Notes: a model not told the origin generated them from the letters alone. Positions 1 through 8,095 are shown, counted from the stretch's first letter. The stretch: 64,000 nt of DNA from Nitrososphaerales archaeon (GCA_032906765.1 JAJTZB010000003.1:1-64000); one strand, 5' to 3'. A program made the numbers and translations.

Positions 1-23
1 TACCGAGCTAGGCGACCCCGGCA
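1..23. repeat. 23-base exact repeat, copy 1
   Basis: The first 23 bases are identical to 55152-55174. In copy 2 the sequence lies inside a possible small gene (55062-55202) and is read as T-Y-R-A-R-R-P-R. The same frame is open here up to a TGA near base 110, so this may be the tail of a second copy of that small gene cut by the window edge. The function is unknown. Confidence 0.6.
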
Positions 24-52
24 CGGGGCGCCCTACGCTGACCTTGCCTTAA

Positions 53-193
53 GAATTGAGCAGGGTAACCGTGCCACACGGCAATTCGACCTACAGCAAC
101 TACAATGAGAGGGGCAACTCGCCCATGCCTGTGGTCGGGAAAGAGGAGATCGAGGCGAAGTTCAGGTTGGGGTTGGCTGTCCTTCTGAAATAG
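53..193 (+). pseudogene. Decayed C-terminal coding fragment, copy A
   Basis: This frame opens after a TAA at 50-52 and ends at TAG 191-193. Its last part reads YSNYNERGNSPMPVVG followed by KEEIEAKFRLGLAVLLK. A related stretch occurs in the same orientation at about 1057-1190 (YSSCSEYSKRVNSSTPIIG, then SEGIKAKFRLGLDDLLK). The two copies flank the VapBC pair. I do not recognise the parent protein. Protein-level similarity with DNA divergence suggests two old copies of one gene's 3' end, at least one no longer functional. Confidence 0.4.
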
Positions 194-269
194 TTCACCG
201 CGTGCGCACACAACCGGCTCCCGCTGGAGTTACCCCACGACAGAACCAGAGTCTCGTTTCGCGTCTAGC

Positions 270-680
270 TCATCGCTTCCGTTCCATAATCGAGAGTGCC
301 TTCTTAACCGTGACAATCTTAGTCCGCCCGAACTCTTTCAGTTCGAGCATATGTTTGTCTCCCGTGACGATGAAATCCGCATCCCCTTCTTTCGCCGTGT
401 TCAGCACGTCGTCATCGGGATTGTCGAAGACCTGCACTCTTGATCTGAGCCTCACGAAGACGGCCCTGGAGAGAAGGACTTCCAGAAACATTGTGACTGC
501 TTCGTCATCTGCGTACCTTTCAATCTTCTCGTCCGCTGTCACTCTTGAAAACTCCTCTATGATTGGTTCCGAGAGTATCAATGCGTGGTCGGGACCAAGC
601 AGCAGTTTGAGGAGGTGTTGCGGCTTTCCACTCTTGATTAAAGCGGAGATCAAGACGTTCGTGTCCAGTACGACTCTCAT
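270..680 (-). CDS. vapC: PIN-domain ribonuclease toxin (VapC-like)
   Basis: This 136-residue protein has the PIN nuclease pattern: Asp6 in DTNVLISAL, Glu42/43 in the PIIEEF helix, Asp89-91 in NPDDD, and Asp108 in VTGDKHML. Together these acidic residues would hold the metal ions that cut RNA. The gene starts 9 bases after the stop of an AbrB-type gene on the same strand, the usual antitoxin-toxin order, so it is read as the toxin of a type II pair. The RNA target cannot be told from sequence. The length is normal for the family. It sits between two decayed copies of an unrelated coding sequence, so it may have arrived with mobile DNA. Confidence 0.85.
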   Translation of the reverse strand: MRVVLDTNVLISALIKSGKPQHLLKLLLGPDHALILSEPIIEEFSRVTADEKIERYADDEAVTMFLEVLLSRAVFVRLRSRVQVFDNPDDDVLNTAKEGDADFIVTGDKHMLELKEFGRTKIVTVKKALSIMERKR

Positions 681-689
681 CCGGAGACC

Positions 690-962
690 TTAGCTCTTGT
701 AGTGCCTGTGCTTCTGAACTAACTCGTCTATCTCTGCGTCGCTGAGCTCGCCGTACTTGGCCCTTCTGGCCCCGACTCGCCTGTAGAGCGATTCAAGTCT
801 TTTCTCCACGTTCTTGACTTCTATCTTCTTCATGATTAACGCATCCTCGTAGGGGTAGACGAGGAGCTTGCTCTTCGCCCCGATTCGAAGTCTTTGCCTC
901 ATATGCTGAGGTATTACGACCTGGCCCTTGCTGCTCACGACGACGACGTCGGCCTTCTCCAT
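690..962 (-). CDS. vapB: AbrB/SpoVT-fold antitoxin (VapB-like)
   Basis: This 90-residue protein starts with a swapped-hairpin AbrB DNA-binding domain: residues about 5-48 include VVVSSKGQVVIPQHMRQRL and a following beta-rich stretch. A charged helical tail (about 55-90) would bind and block the PIN toxin encoded next. Antitoxins of this kind repress their own promoter. A TATA-like sequence (complement of 993-1000) lies about 34 bases upstream of the ATG, and two tandem CTTACTTT copies (980-995) lie between it and the start, a plausible operator. Confidence 0.85.
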   Translation of the reverse strand: MEKADVVVVSSKGQVVIPQHMRQRLRIGAKSKLLVYPYEDALIMKKIEVKNVEKRLESLYRRVGARRAKYGELSDAEIDELVQKHRHYKS

Positions 963-979
963 TTATCCCGACGGGAATT

Positions 980-1000
980 CTTACTTTCTTACTTTAAATA
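980..1000 (-). promoter_or_regulatory. vapBC promoter with tandem 8-base repeats
   Basis: CTTACTTT occurs twice head to tail at 980-987 and 988-995. It directly adjoins the TATA-like complement of 993-1000 and precedes the vapB ATG at 962. Repeats between the TATA box and the start suit autorepression by VapB/VapBC. The operator role is inferred. Confidence 0.4.
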
Positions 1001-1056
1001 GTTTGCCGTTGGGCACTGCCGACTCTCCTGTGGACAGACGTTCGGGAACCCGCCGA

Positions 1057-1190
1057 GTGAGACCTGCGTCTCGCTCTATTCGAGCTGCAGCGAATACAGT
1101 AAGAGAGTAAACTCGTCCACTCCCATAATTGGGTCGGAGGGAATCAAGGCGAAATTCAGGTTTGGGCTGGACGACCTCCTGAAGCAAATC
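1057..1190 (+). pseudogene. Decayed C-terminal coding fragment, copy B
   Basis: This is the second copy of the sequence at 53-193. The matching frame reads YSSCSEYSKRVNSSTPIIG, then SEGIKAKFRLGLDDLLKQIA, and runs on without the stop codon seen in copy A. No start or complete domain is visible. The parent protein is not recognised. The 3' side runs into a tRNA 3'-end fragment at 1244-1268. Confidence 0.4.
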
Positions 1191-1243
1191 GCGACTGGCA
1201 TTGGTCTTTTCATTCCGCGCTCAAATGTAGGAGATACATGCCC

Positions 1244-1268
1244 AAGGGTTCGAATCCCTTCCGGCCCA
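1244..1268 (+). repeat. Solitary tRNA 3' end (T-arm and acceptor strand)
   Basis: The stretch contains a perfect 5-bp T stem AAGGG/CCCTT around the TTCGAAT loop, then CCGGCCC and a discriminator A. No 5' half, D arm or anticodon arm precedes it. CCGGCCC would pair perfectly with the 5' acceptor strand GGGCCGG of the tRNA-Ile at 38718. Such solitary ends are typical attachment-site remnants of tRNA-targeting integrases. Confidence 0.7.
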
Positions 1269-1395
1269 CGCCCTTGGCCTAGTTACCCATGGATGCGTCG
1301 TCCATGGATCTTGGAGAACCGTCAAGAGTGGCGTATTAATACTCAGATGGATAGTTGTCTAATGACATTGCCCAAGAAAACTGCGAATACAAAAG

Positions 1396-1433
1396 GGGCC
1401 CGACACAAAGATGTGCCGGAACCCTCCGGGCCC
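1396..1433. other. GC-rich hairpin upstream of the transport operon
   Basis: GGGCCCG (1396-1402) pairs with CGGGCCC (1427-1433). Inside are a CACA/TGTG helix and a CCGG/CCGG pair. The stretch 1269-1511 has no supported gene. The hairpin could be a structured RNA element, an old terminator or a remnant. It lies upstream of the predicted transcription start of the Liv operon, so it is not part of that mRNA. Confidence 0.4.
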
Positions 1434-1511
1434 GTCCAGAATCAATGGCACAAACTAATATTGCGTCGACGAGACTGACTGTTTCTCCATTCTGACATGG
1501 CTAGGCCTGAA

Positions 1512-1543
1512 AATGCACATATGTGTGCATTAATGCATATAAC
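1512..1543. promoter_or_regulatory. Liv operon 1 promoter with nested palindromes
   Basis: AATGCACA (1512-1519) and TGTGCATT (1524-1531) form a perfect inverted repeat with a 4-base spacer. It overlaps a second perfect palindrome, TGCATTAATGCA (1526-1537), which runs into the TATA-like GCATATAA (1535-1542). Transcription should start near 1563-1566, where a 14-codon ATG reading frame (1563-1607) begins and ends overlapping the TTG at 1604. The palindromes cover the TFB/TBP site, so a repressor would block initiation there. The regulator is unknown. Confidence 0.55.
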
Positions 1544-1603
1544 CGTCTCGGCATAGGGTCGTATGAGAATGCCAAGAACGACTGGAGAGTCGACCGGAGA
1601 GAA

Positions 1604-2992
1604 TTGAACTTTCTGCGTCGCAGGAGCGGGATTTCTACGTCGGTCCTCGCCTTGATCGTTGTCGTTGTGATTTTGGTGGCTGCCATAGCCGGGTACGTTT
1701 TCCTGACCGGGGGCACAAGGCCGGGATCAAGCTCGGTCTCTGGCGCCAAGACAGTCAATGTGGTGTTCGGCGCTACGCTTTCAATGACCGGGCCGCTTCA
1801 GGCATTTGGTCAGGAGCAGAACTGGACACTCAGCTTGGCCGTGAGCGCCATCAACGGCTATGGGGGCATTCCCCTCGCTAACGGTTCCCGCGCCCTCGTC
1901 AAGTTGGTAGTCCTCGACGACAAGACGGACCCGACCGTAGCCCAGACCAACCTACAGACCCTGGTGTCGCAGTACAATTCGTTGATTGCACTGGGGGAGC
2001 TCGGGGGCGTCCAAGATTCGGTCGCCCAGGAGTTTGCGACAAGGAACCAGGTCCCTTACATCGGGCCTGTTTACATTTCGTCCTTCAAGTCGTGCACCGG
2101 CTCGTGTTCGAACTCTTGGGTCTTCTCTCCATTCCAGAACGAAACTAACGAAGCTCGCATCTTCTTCGATTGGTTCCGTACAATAGATCCGTCCACAGTT
2201 TCGCACAAAGTGACAGTCGCCTTCTTTGGAGAAGGGGACCCTGCAGCCGAAGCGAACAACCTCGCCGGGGAGGCTTATGCGAGGTCGCTAGGCTACACCG
2301 TGTGCACATGCTCTGACCTCACCTTCACTCCTGGGAGCTCTTCAGAGATGTCCAGCTTCATAACGGCCGCAAAGAGCGCGGGCGCAGAGGCTGTGTACGG
2401 CCTTCCGTTGCCCCCCGACGCGGTCCTGATGGTGCAGACTGCGCATCAGCTGGACTACTCCCCGAACGCTTGGCTGCTCACGAGAGGGACCGCGGTCGCG
2501 CCTTTCGCAATTCCTGCTCTGGGAGGAGGGGGGAATCTCTCGGTTGGCGTCATGTCCGCGTTCCCCTGGCAACCCGCGGTCCCATACACCGGAATTCTTC
2601 TGGGGCACCAGGTAAACAATTCTGACATTGTTGGGAAGTACGAGGCGTTTTGGCATCATCCACCGACGCTGGAAGGTGTCTACTATACGGAGGTTCTGGT
2701 CGCGGCGAACGCAATCCAAGCCGCTGGGACGCTTGACCGAACCTCGATAAGGAACGCGCTCCGTTCGACCACCTTCCAGACACCACAGGGTCAGGTGAGC
2801 TTCACGCCAGGAGGCCAGTGGGTGCAATCGGGCAAGTACATGCTACTGATGCAGTGGCAGAACGTTGTCGTCAGCGGGACGACCATCCAGGCGCTGCAAA
2901 TCCTCGAGCCCACCGGTATCGCTACGACCAGCTACGTCATCTACCCTTACACCACGATCAACCAGCAACGGGTTCCGTGGCCGCCTGCATGA
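1604..2992 (+). CDS. ABC transporter substrate-binding protein, branched-chain amino acid type (LivK-like)
   Basis: The protein has an N-terminal membrane anchor or signal segment (LALIVVVVILVAAIAGYVFL) followed by a periplasmic-binding-protein fold with the family opening VNVVFGATLSMTGPLQAFGQE. It should catch an amino acid or similar compound outside the cell and pass it to the LivHM permease encoded downstream. The frame is open from 1523. I prefer the TTG at 1604, because the TATA-like sequence at 1535-1542 places transcription start near 1565 and a GGAGAG motif precedes this TTG. The mature part is about 420 residues, normal for the family. Cysteine pairs (CTGSC, CTC) may form disulfides. 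The stop overlaps the start of the next gene (ATGA). The substrate cannot be deduced. Confidence 0.9.
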   Translation: MNFLRRRSGISTSVLALIVVVVILVAAIAGYVFLTGGTRPGSSSVSGAKTVNVVFGATLSMTGPLQAFGQEQNWTLSLAVSAINGYGGIPLANGSRALVKLVVLDDKTDPTVAQTNLQTLVSQYNSLIALGELGGVQDSVAQEFATRNQVPYIGPVYISSFKSCTGSCSNSWVFSPFQNETNEARIFFDWFRTIDPSTVSHKVTVAFFGEGDPAAEANNLAGEAYARSLGYTVCTCSDLTFTPGSSSEMSSFITAAKSAGAEAVYGLPLPPDAVLMVQTAHQLDYSPNAWLLTRGTAVAPFAIPALGGGGNLSVGVMSAFPWQPAVPYTGILLGHQVNNSDIVGKYEAFWHHPPTLEGVYYTEVLVAANAIQAAGTLDRTSIRNALRSTTFQTPQGQVSFTPGGQWVQSGKYMLLMQWQNVVVSGTTIQALQILEPTGIATTSYVIYPYTTINQQRVPWPPA

Positions 2993-4371
2993 AAGCCGAA
3001 TCTACTGTCCCGAGGGGTTACGCAGAGCGGGCATACGGCGCCTTCCTGAACCCAGAGGAACTGCCCCGAAGATGGTACAACATCGTCCCTGATTTGCCGA
3101 CTCCGCTCGCGCCCATGCTGGACCCTCAAACGTTGGAGCCGGTCGGCCCTGCGCGGTTCGAACAACTCTTTCCGAAGGAGCTGGTTAGGCAGCAGTTCTC
3201 GCAGGAAAGGTGGTTCGATATTCCGGAAGAGGTCTTGGATGCTTACAGGATGCTTCCCAGGCCAACGCCGCTGCTGAGGGCGAGGAGGTTCGAGGCGCAG
3301 CTGCGGACCCCCGCGATGATCTTCTACAAGTCGGAGCATCTGTCCCCCGTTGGAAGCATGAAGCCCAATACCGCCCTTCCACAGGCATTCTATGCTAAGA
3401 GGCAGGGCCTTGCCCTGGCCATATCCGAGACAGGTGCAGGGCAGTGGGGCTCGGCTCTCGCCATGTCCTGCTCGATCTTCCACCTGGCTGCCCGCATATA
3501 CATGGTCAGGGTTAGCGCCCGACAGAAGCCAGGAAGGAAGATACTCATGGAGACCTACGGCGCCGAGGTCAGGGAGTCCCCGAGCGCCGATACGCCCACG
3601 GGGAGGAACCTTCTCGCGCAGAATCCGAATCATCCTGGGTCGCTCGGGATAGCCATCAGCGAAGCAATCGAGGACACCCTAGCTACTGATGGCTCAAAGT
3701 ACCTCCTCGCCTCTGCCTTCAACTACGCGCTCGCACATCAGACGATAATCGGCCTAGAGACGCAGAAGCAATTCGAAATGCTTGACATCACACCAGACGT
3801 GATGTGCGGCTGCATAGGCGGCGGCTCGAATTTTTCCGGGTTTATTTATCCGTTCGTCAGAGAAAAGCTCAGGAAAAAAATCGATACTGAATTTGTAGCC
3901 TGCGAGCCTTCGGCTGTCCCGTCGACCACGAGGGGAAGGTTCGACTACGACTACGCAGACGCTGCGGAGCACACGCCCCTGGTGAAGATGTATTCTGTGG
4001 GGCACAGGTTCGAGACCCCGCCGATTCACGCGGGAGGGTTGCGCTTCCACGGTAAGGCCCCCAGCCTTTCGTTGTTGATTCACGCCGGGGTCGTAAGGTC
4101 GACTGCATTTTCGCAGACCAGCGTCTTCGAGGCCGCCAAAATGTTCGCACAGACCGAAGGTGTTGTCACCGCGCCCGAATCCGCTCACGGGTTGAAGTAC
4201 GTCATCGACGAGGCTCTCCGGTGCCGGAGAAGCGGCGAGAAGAAGGTGATCGTGTTCAACAATTGTGGGCACGGACTTCTCGACCTCTCGGCTTACGACG
4301 AGTACAACAAGGGGAGCATGCAGGATTGGGAGCCGTCTGAAATCGGGTTGGGGGAGTATGCCAAGAGATAG
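2989..4371 (+). CDS. trpB2: TrpB2-like PLP-dependent tryptophan synthase beta homologue
   Basis: This 460-residue fold-type II PLP enzyme belongs to the TrpB2 branch, with the long N-terminal region (LPRRWYNIVPDLPTPLAPML) typical of it. Other family marks are ETGAGQWGSALA, the phosphate-binding GCIGGGSNFSGF, APESAHGLKYVID and NNCGHGLLDLSAY. Lys125 in GSMKPNTAL is the expected Schiff-base lysine. The residue before it is Met, where TrpB enzymes normally have His (GxHKxN), which may alter the chemistry. TrpB2 normally joins indole with serine or phosphoserine to make tryptophan. No trpA is nearby. The ATG overlaps the LivK stop, so the enzyme is translationally coupled to an amino-acid importer, suggesting it acts on an imported compound. 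Confidence 0.85.
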   Translation: MKAESTVPRGYAERAYGAFLNPEELPRRWYNIVPDLPTPLAPMLDPQTLEPVGPARFEQLFPKELVRQQFSQERWFDIPEEVLDAYRMLPRPTPLLRARRFEAQLRTPAMIFYKSEHLSPVGSMKPNTALPQAFYAKRQGLALAISETGAGQWGSALAMSCSIFHLAARIYMVRVSARQKPGRKILMETYGAEVRESPSADTPTGRNLLAQNPNHPGSLGIAISEAIEDTLATDGSKYLLASAFNYALAHQTIIGLETQKQFEMLDITPDVMCGCIGGGSNFSGFIYPFVREKLRKKIDTEFVACEPSAVPSTTRGRFDYDYADAAEHTPLVKMYSVGHRFETPPIHAGGLRFHGKAPSLSLLIHAGVVRSTAFSQTSVFEAAKMFAQTEGVVTAPESAHGLKYVIDEALRCRRSGEKKVIVFNNCGHGLLDLSAYDEYNKGSMQDWEPSEIGLGEYAKR

Positions 4372-4446
4372 GGTCTGCGAAGGACTCTTGGTCACTGCGG
4401 CACCCGCGACAGCTCTTCCTCAACGATCGAAGAGGTAGGCGACGCG

Positions 4447-5199
4447 TTGAATCAGGCGCTCGAAATTGACAGCGTGAGCAAGTCCTTTGGTGGGCTAAGA
4501 GCTGTCGACGAGGTGTCTCTTACGGTGGACGCCGGGGACGCCATGGGAGTGATCGGTCCCAACGGGGCGGGAAAGACGACTCTGTTCAACCTGATCTCTG
4601 GAATCCTCAGGCCTGATTCAGGCTCGATAAGGCTCGAAGGGAGGACGATCTCTGGGTTGAAACCCCAAGAGATTTCTCGATTGGGTGTCGCCAGGACGTT
4701 TCAGACGCCTCGGCCGTTCGGACGAATGAGTGTGTTGGAGAACGTAATGGTGGGCCTCCTCTTCGGGAGGAGAAGGAGTATGTCCGTTGGGGTCGCCCGA
4801 AGGAGGTCTTCCGAAGTCTTGGATTTGGTCTCTCTCGAGCACAAGTCAGGAACCTTGGCGGTTGCGTTGACTCTTTCAGAACAGAGAAGGCTGGAGCTCG
4901 CAAGGGCGCTCGCGACGGATCCAAAGGTGTTGATCCTTGACGAGGTGATGGCTGGTCTGACTCGGCCCGAATCAATTGAAATGGTTTCCATAATCAAACT
5001 GGCAAAGCAGGAAGGGAGACTGACGCTTCTGGTGACAGAGCATCTGACAAGAGCGATCGTAGAGCTCTGCAACAGGCTAACAGTGATGAATAGGGGTGTG
5101 ATACTCGCGGAGGGGGCTCCGCCTGAGGTATTGCGTAAAGAGGGCGTGGTCTATGCTTACATGGGAGTCCGCACCCGAGGAAACTCGCTCCCAAGCTGA
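4447..5199 (+). CDS. livG: ABC transporter ATP-binding protein, LivG-like
   Basis: This 250-residue ATPase subunit has Walker A GPNGAGKTT (residues 37-45) and Walker B VLILDE (161-166). RTFQTPRPFGRMSVLENVMVG is diagnostic of the LivG subfamily. The signature region reads LTLSEQRRLELARAL, lacking the glycines of LSGGQ, as LivG proteins often do. It pairs with LivF to power uptake of the LivK ligand. The TTG start is the only reasonable one. It lies 75 bases after trpB2 in the same operon. Confidence 0.93.
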   Translation: MNQALEIDSVSKSFGGLRAVDEVSLTVDAGDAMGVIGPNGAGKTTLFNLISGILRPDSGSIRLEGRTISGLKPQEISRLGVARTFQTPRPFGRMSVLENVMVGLLFGRRRSMSVGVARRRSSEVLDLVSLEHKSGTLAVALTLSEQRRLELARALATDPKVLILDEVMAGLTRPESIEMVSIIKLAKQEGRLTLLVTEHLTRAIVELCNRLTVMNRGVILAEGAPPEVLRKEGVVYAYMGVRTRGNSLPS

Positions 5200-5214
5200 G
5201 TCGACCTGGGGCTA

Positions 5215-5940
5215 GTGGTGAGCGTTGTGAGCTCAGGGCTGGTGGTTGATTCCGTTTCTGTGTCTTATGGAAACATAGCGGCGGTCTGGGACGCATCCCT
5301 GAACGTTGGGGATGGAGAAATCGTCGCGGTCCTAGGCGCCAACGGAGCCGGGAAGTCGACTTTGCTCAAGGCAATAATGGGCCTCGTCGCAGCTAGCAAG
5401 GGAAGGATAAGTTTCAGGGGACAGCAGATGTCTGGACTGAGGCCCCACGTCTTGGTCGCCAGAGGAATAGCCTACGTTCCAGAAGGTAGGCGGCTCTTTC
5501 CCAAGTTGTCCGTGGAGGAAAACCTCAGGGTGGGGGCACCCGGGAAATGCTCCGACCTTGCCCAGAGATTCAATGCGACATATGATGCTTTCCCGTTGCT
5601 TGCAGAGAGGAAGCACCAGCTTGCGGGCACACTTTCCGGAGGGGAGCAACAGATGCTGGCCATTGGACGGGGAATGATGGCGAAACCCGCGATGCTCCTC
5701 ATAGATGAGCCGTCCCTCGGCCTCTCCCCCTCTGCGGTCGATGCAGTGGTAGCGAGCATGACAAAAGTGAATCAAGGCGGGGTCGGAATCCTCTTCGCGG
5801 AGCAAAATGCGGGGCTCGCACTGGAGGTGGCTCAACGCGCATATGTAATGGAGAACGGGTGCATTTCGACCTCTGGGATGAGTTCTGACCTTCTGACAGA
5901 CCCGGCAGTTAGGACGGCGTATCTGGGGAACGGAGGCTGA
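5215..5940 (+). CDS. livF: ABC transporter ATP-binding protein, LivF-like
   Basis: This 241-residue ATPase has Walker A GANGAGKST (41-49), Q-loop region AYVPEGRRLFPKLSVEENL, signature LSGGEQQ (140-146) and Walker B MLLIDEPSLGL (160-170). The VPEGR...F..L.V.ENL pattern marks LivF. It is the second nucleotide-binding subunit of the importer and the better-preserved one in its signature motif. The GTG start at 5215 follows livG by 15 bases. Confidence 0.94.
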   Translation: MVSVVSSGLVVDSVSVSYGNIAAVWDASLNVGDGEIVAVLGANGAGKSTLLKAIMGLVAASKGRISFRGQQMSGLRPHVLVARGIAYVPEGRRLFPKLSVEENLRVGAPGKCSDLAQRFNATYDAFPLLAERKHQLAGTLSGGEQQMLAIGRGMMAKPAMLLIDEPSLGLSPSAVDAVVASMTKVNQGGVGILFAEQNAGLALEVAQRAYVMENGCISTSGMSSDLLTDPAVRTAYLGNGG

Positions 5941-5947
5941 GACGCTG

Positions 5948-6907
5948 GTGTTGGGCGTGGCAGAGCTGGTCCAGTCCGTAATGAACGGCGTGGTTCAGGG
6001 TGGATTCTTCGCCCTGGCATCTGTGGGTCTTTCTCTGATATTCGGCGTTCAGAAGGTCCTGAATCTCGCCTATGGAGCTTTCATCGTGTTGGCAGCCTTC
6101 GTTACCATCCAATTCTCTATACTGATTACCCCTGCCCTGCATATCGACCCTCTGTTTTCTGTCCCCCTCGACGCGATTGTCATAGGGTTGCTAGGTTGCG
6201 CAGTGTACTTCGCGATCATCATCAGGGCAGCCAAGACAGGGTTCGAGACGATTTTGCTAGCAACCTTCGGGCTTTCGATTTTGTTGGAGTACGTTATGCA
6301 GAACGGCTTTGGGCCCATCCCGCCAATCGACCCCTCGAGCGGGATTGGTGCACTGGCCCAATACCAGACCTATTCTAGCACCTCTTGGAAAATTGGGCCG
6401 ATATTCCTTGCAAAGGCGGGCTTCTTGGCTCTGCTCGCAGCACTCGTCTTGATTCCTTCTCTCCATTTCTTCCTGTCCAGAACCTACTTCGGGCGCACCC
6501 TTCGTGCGACTTCGCAGGACCCCGAGGCGGCAGAGTTCTCTGGAATCGACACGCGGAGGGTGAACCTGATTTCGTTTGTGATTGGTTCGTCTACGGCGGG
6601 TGTGGCAGGAGGCTTCCTGGCCTTCCTCACTCCCGTAACCCCAATTTCTGGAGGGGCCGCAATCCTGCCGATTATCCTAGCAATCATAATCATCGGAGGA
6701 ATGGGGAGCATGATCGGTACGCTGGCAGCTGGCTTCATCGTTGGCTTGGTGATGAATGTGTCTTCATTGGTAGCATTCAACCTTCCCGCGCAGTCCGGTC
6801 TCCACTCTGACCTAGGAAGTCTGTTCACCTTCATCATTTTCTTAACGGTCCTGACGCTCAAGCCCGCGGGCCTCTTCGGCCAGGCGGAGCCCGGCCAGTT
6901 GAGTTGA
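5948..6907 (+). CDS. livH: ABC transporter permease, LivH-like
   Basis: This 319-residue membrane protein has about eight hydrophobic helices. It opens with the LivH hallmark GGFFALASVGLSLIFGVQKVLNLAYG and carries the permease-ATPase coupling stretch RTYFGRTLRATSQDPEAAEFSGID. It forms half of the transmembrane channel with LivM. The GTG start at 5948 is 7 bases after livF, so the two genes share a transcript. Confidence 0.93.
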   Translation: MLGVAELVQSVMNGVVQGGFFALASVGLSLIFGVQKVLNLAYGAFIVLAAFVTIQFSILITPALHIDPLFSVPLDAIVIGLLGCAVYFAIIIRAAKTGFETILLATFGLSILLEYVMQNGFGPIPPIDPSSGIGALAQYQTYSSTSWKIGPIFLAKAGFLALLAALVLIPSLHFFLSRTYFGRTLRATSQDPEAAEFSGIDTRRVNLISFVIGSSTAGVAGGFLAFLTPVTPISGGAAILPIILAIIIIGGMGSMIGTLAAGFIVGLVMNVSSLVAFNLPAQSGLHSDLGSLFTFIIFLTVLTLKPAGLFGQAEPGQLS

Positions 6908-6941
6908 GTGCGGACTGTCAGAATCAAGAGGCAGATGGTCG

Positions 6942-7916
6942 TTGAAGAACTCGGTCCGCGCTTTGCCTTCGGGGTTGGTAGTGCTCGTCGGATTGGTCAT
7001 GCTTGGGCTCTATCCCCTTCTACTGCCGGCTGTGGGCCTCAACTCGCTGAATTCATATTCCGTTTACTTCGTCTGGGTAACCCTGGCGGTAAGCTGGAAC
7101 TTGGCGGGAGGATACGCCAAGCTTCTGAACCTTGGCTTGGTCGCCTTCTTTGCCCTCGGGAGCGTTGTTGGGGCGGTCGCGCTGACTTCTGGCCTTTCGT
7201 ACGGCGAGTCGATCGCGCTATCTGGCCTAGCGGGATCCCTCGTCGCATTCGCCATGATTCCCACTTTCAGGTTCCGGACCTTTTACTTCGCGATTGCCAC
7301 GTTGTTCGTCCCGCTTGTGATCAAGCCCCTGGTCGAACTTGTGGCGGGCGTAGCTGATTTCAGAGTCCCGCAGGAAGCGATTCTTGGACCGGTTGCTCTG
7401 TACTACCTGGGAATCAGCATGAGCGGGCTAACGATTCTTGGGTCTTACCTCTTGATCAGGTCGAGGGTGGGCTACGCGCTCAAGGCGCTGGGTGAAGACG
7501 AGCTCGTTTCTTCCTCTGTCGGCATCGACGTGCTGTCCTTCAAGGCGATTGCCCTCATTGTAAGCGGTATTGTAGCTTCGGTCGCTGGTTCCTACTATCT
7601 TCAGATAATCGGTACGGTGAACACAACCCTCTTCACTGATTTGAACTTCTCTCTCTTTCCGATCTTCATGGTCATCATCGGAGGCGCAGGTACGGTCGAA
7701 GGCCCCATCGGAGGAGCACTGATCTTCAGCGTTCTCAACTACGAAGTCACCAGCTTCCTGCCCAACAGCACCCTAGACACTTTGGTTCTTTCAGCCATGA
7801 TAATCGGTGTGGCCGTCTTCCTTCCGAAGGGGATAGTACCCGCCGTTCGGGCGAACGTATCGAGAGGAGGGCGGTTTCGATTGGGACGCCCTTCGCAAAA
7901 GAAAGGAGGCGAATAG
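6942..7916 (+). CDS. livM: ABC transporter permease, LivM-like
   Basis: This 324-residue protein with about nine membrane helices has the LivM features SYGESIALSGLAGSLVAFAM, RSRVGYALKALGEDELVSSSVGID (coupling helix) and MVIIGGAGTVEGPIGGALIF. It completes the importer. It begins with TTG 35 bases after livH. The longer open frame starting at 6908 in another phase is a shadow. The operon K-trpB2-G-F-H-M ends here, and a tRNA 3'-end fragment lies 36 bases beyond the stop. Confidence 0.93.
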   Translation: MKNSVRALPSGLVVLVGLVMLGLYPLLLPAVGLNSLNSYSVYFVWVTLAVSWNLAGGYAKLLNLGLVAFFALGSVVGAVALTSGLSYGESIALSGLAGSLVAFAMIPTFRFRTFYFAIATLFVPLVIKPLVELVAGVADFRVPQEAILGPVALYYLGISMSGLTILGSYLLIRSRVGYALKALGEDELVSSSVGIDVLSFKAIALIVSGIVASVAGSYYLQIIGTVNTTLFTDLNFSLFPIFMVIIGGAGTVEGPIGGALIFSVLNYEVTSFLPNSTLDTLVLSAMIIGVAVFLPKGIVPAVRANVSRGGRFRLGRPSQKKGGE

Positions 7917-7952
7917 GCGAGTATTCGGCCATTTTCCGAGTCGAATCCTGTC

Positions 7953-7975
7953 AGAGTTCGAATCCCACTGGGCCC
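7953..7975 (+). repeat. Solitary tRNA 3' end fragment
   Basis: AGAGTTCGAATCCCACTGGG plus CCC resembles a T arm with TTCGAAT loop followed by an acceptor 3' strand. No D or anticodon arm precedes it. A partial echo, GTCGAATCC, lies just upstream (7940-7948). It sits in the gap between livM and the radical SAM gene. Confidence 0.5.
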
Positions 7976-8095
7976 GTTATGTTTCTACGACCCTTAACAG
8001 AGGGAAAACATCGAGCTGAAGTGCCTTGATGTCGAAGGATTAACACGAATTCCACAAAATGACCACGGATTGCCGCAACCATTAAACAGTAAAGA

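Noticed and set aside
1293-1478. 61-codon frame across the hairpin upstream of Liv operon 1
   Set aside because: No promoter, no domain, and it runs through a perfect GC hairpin.
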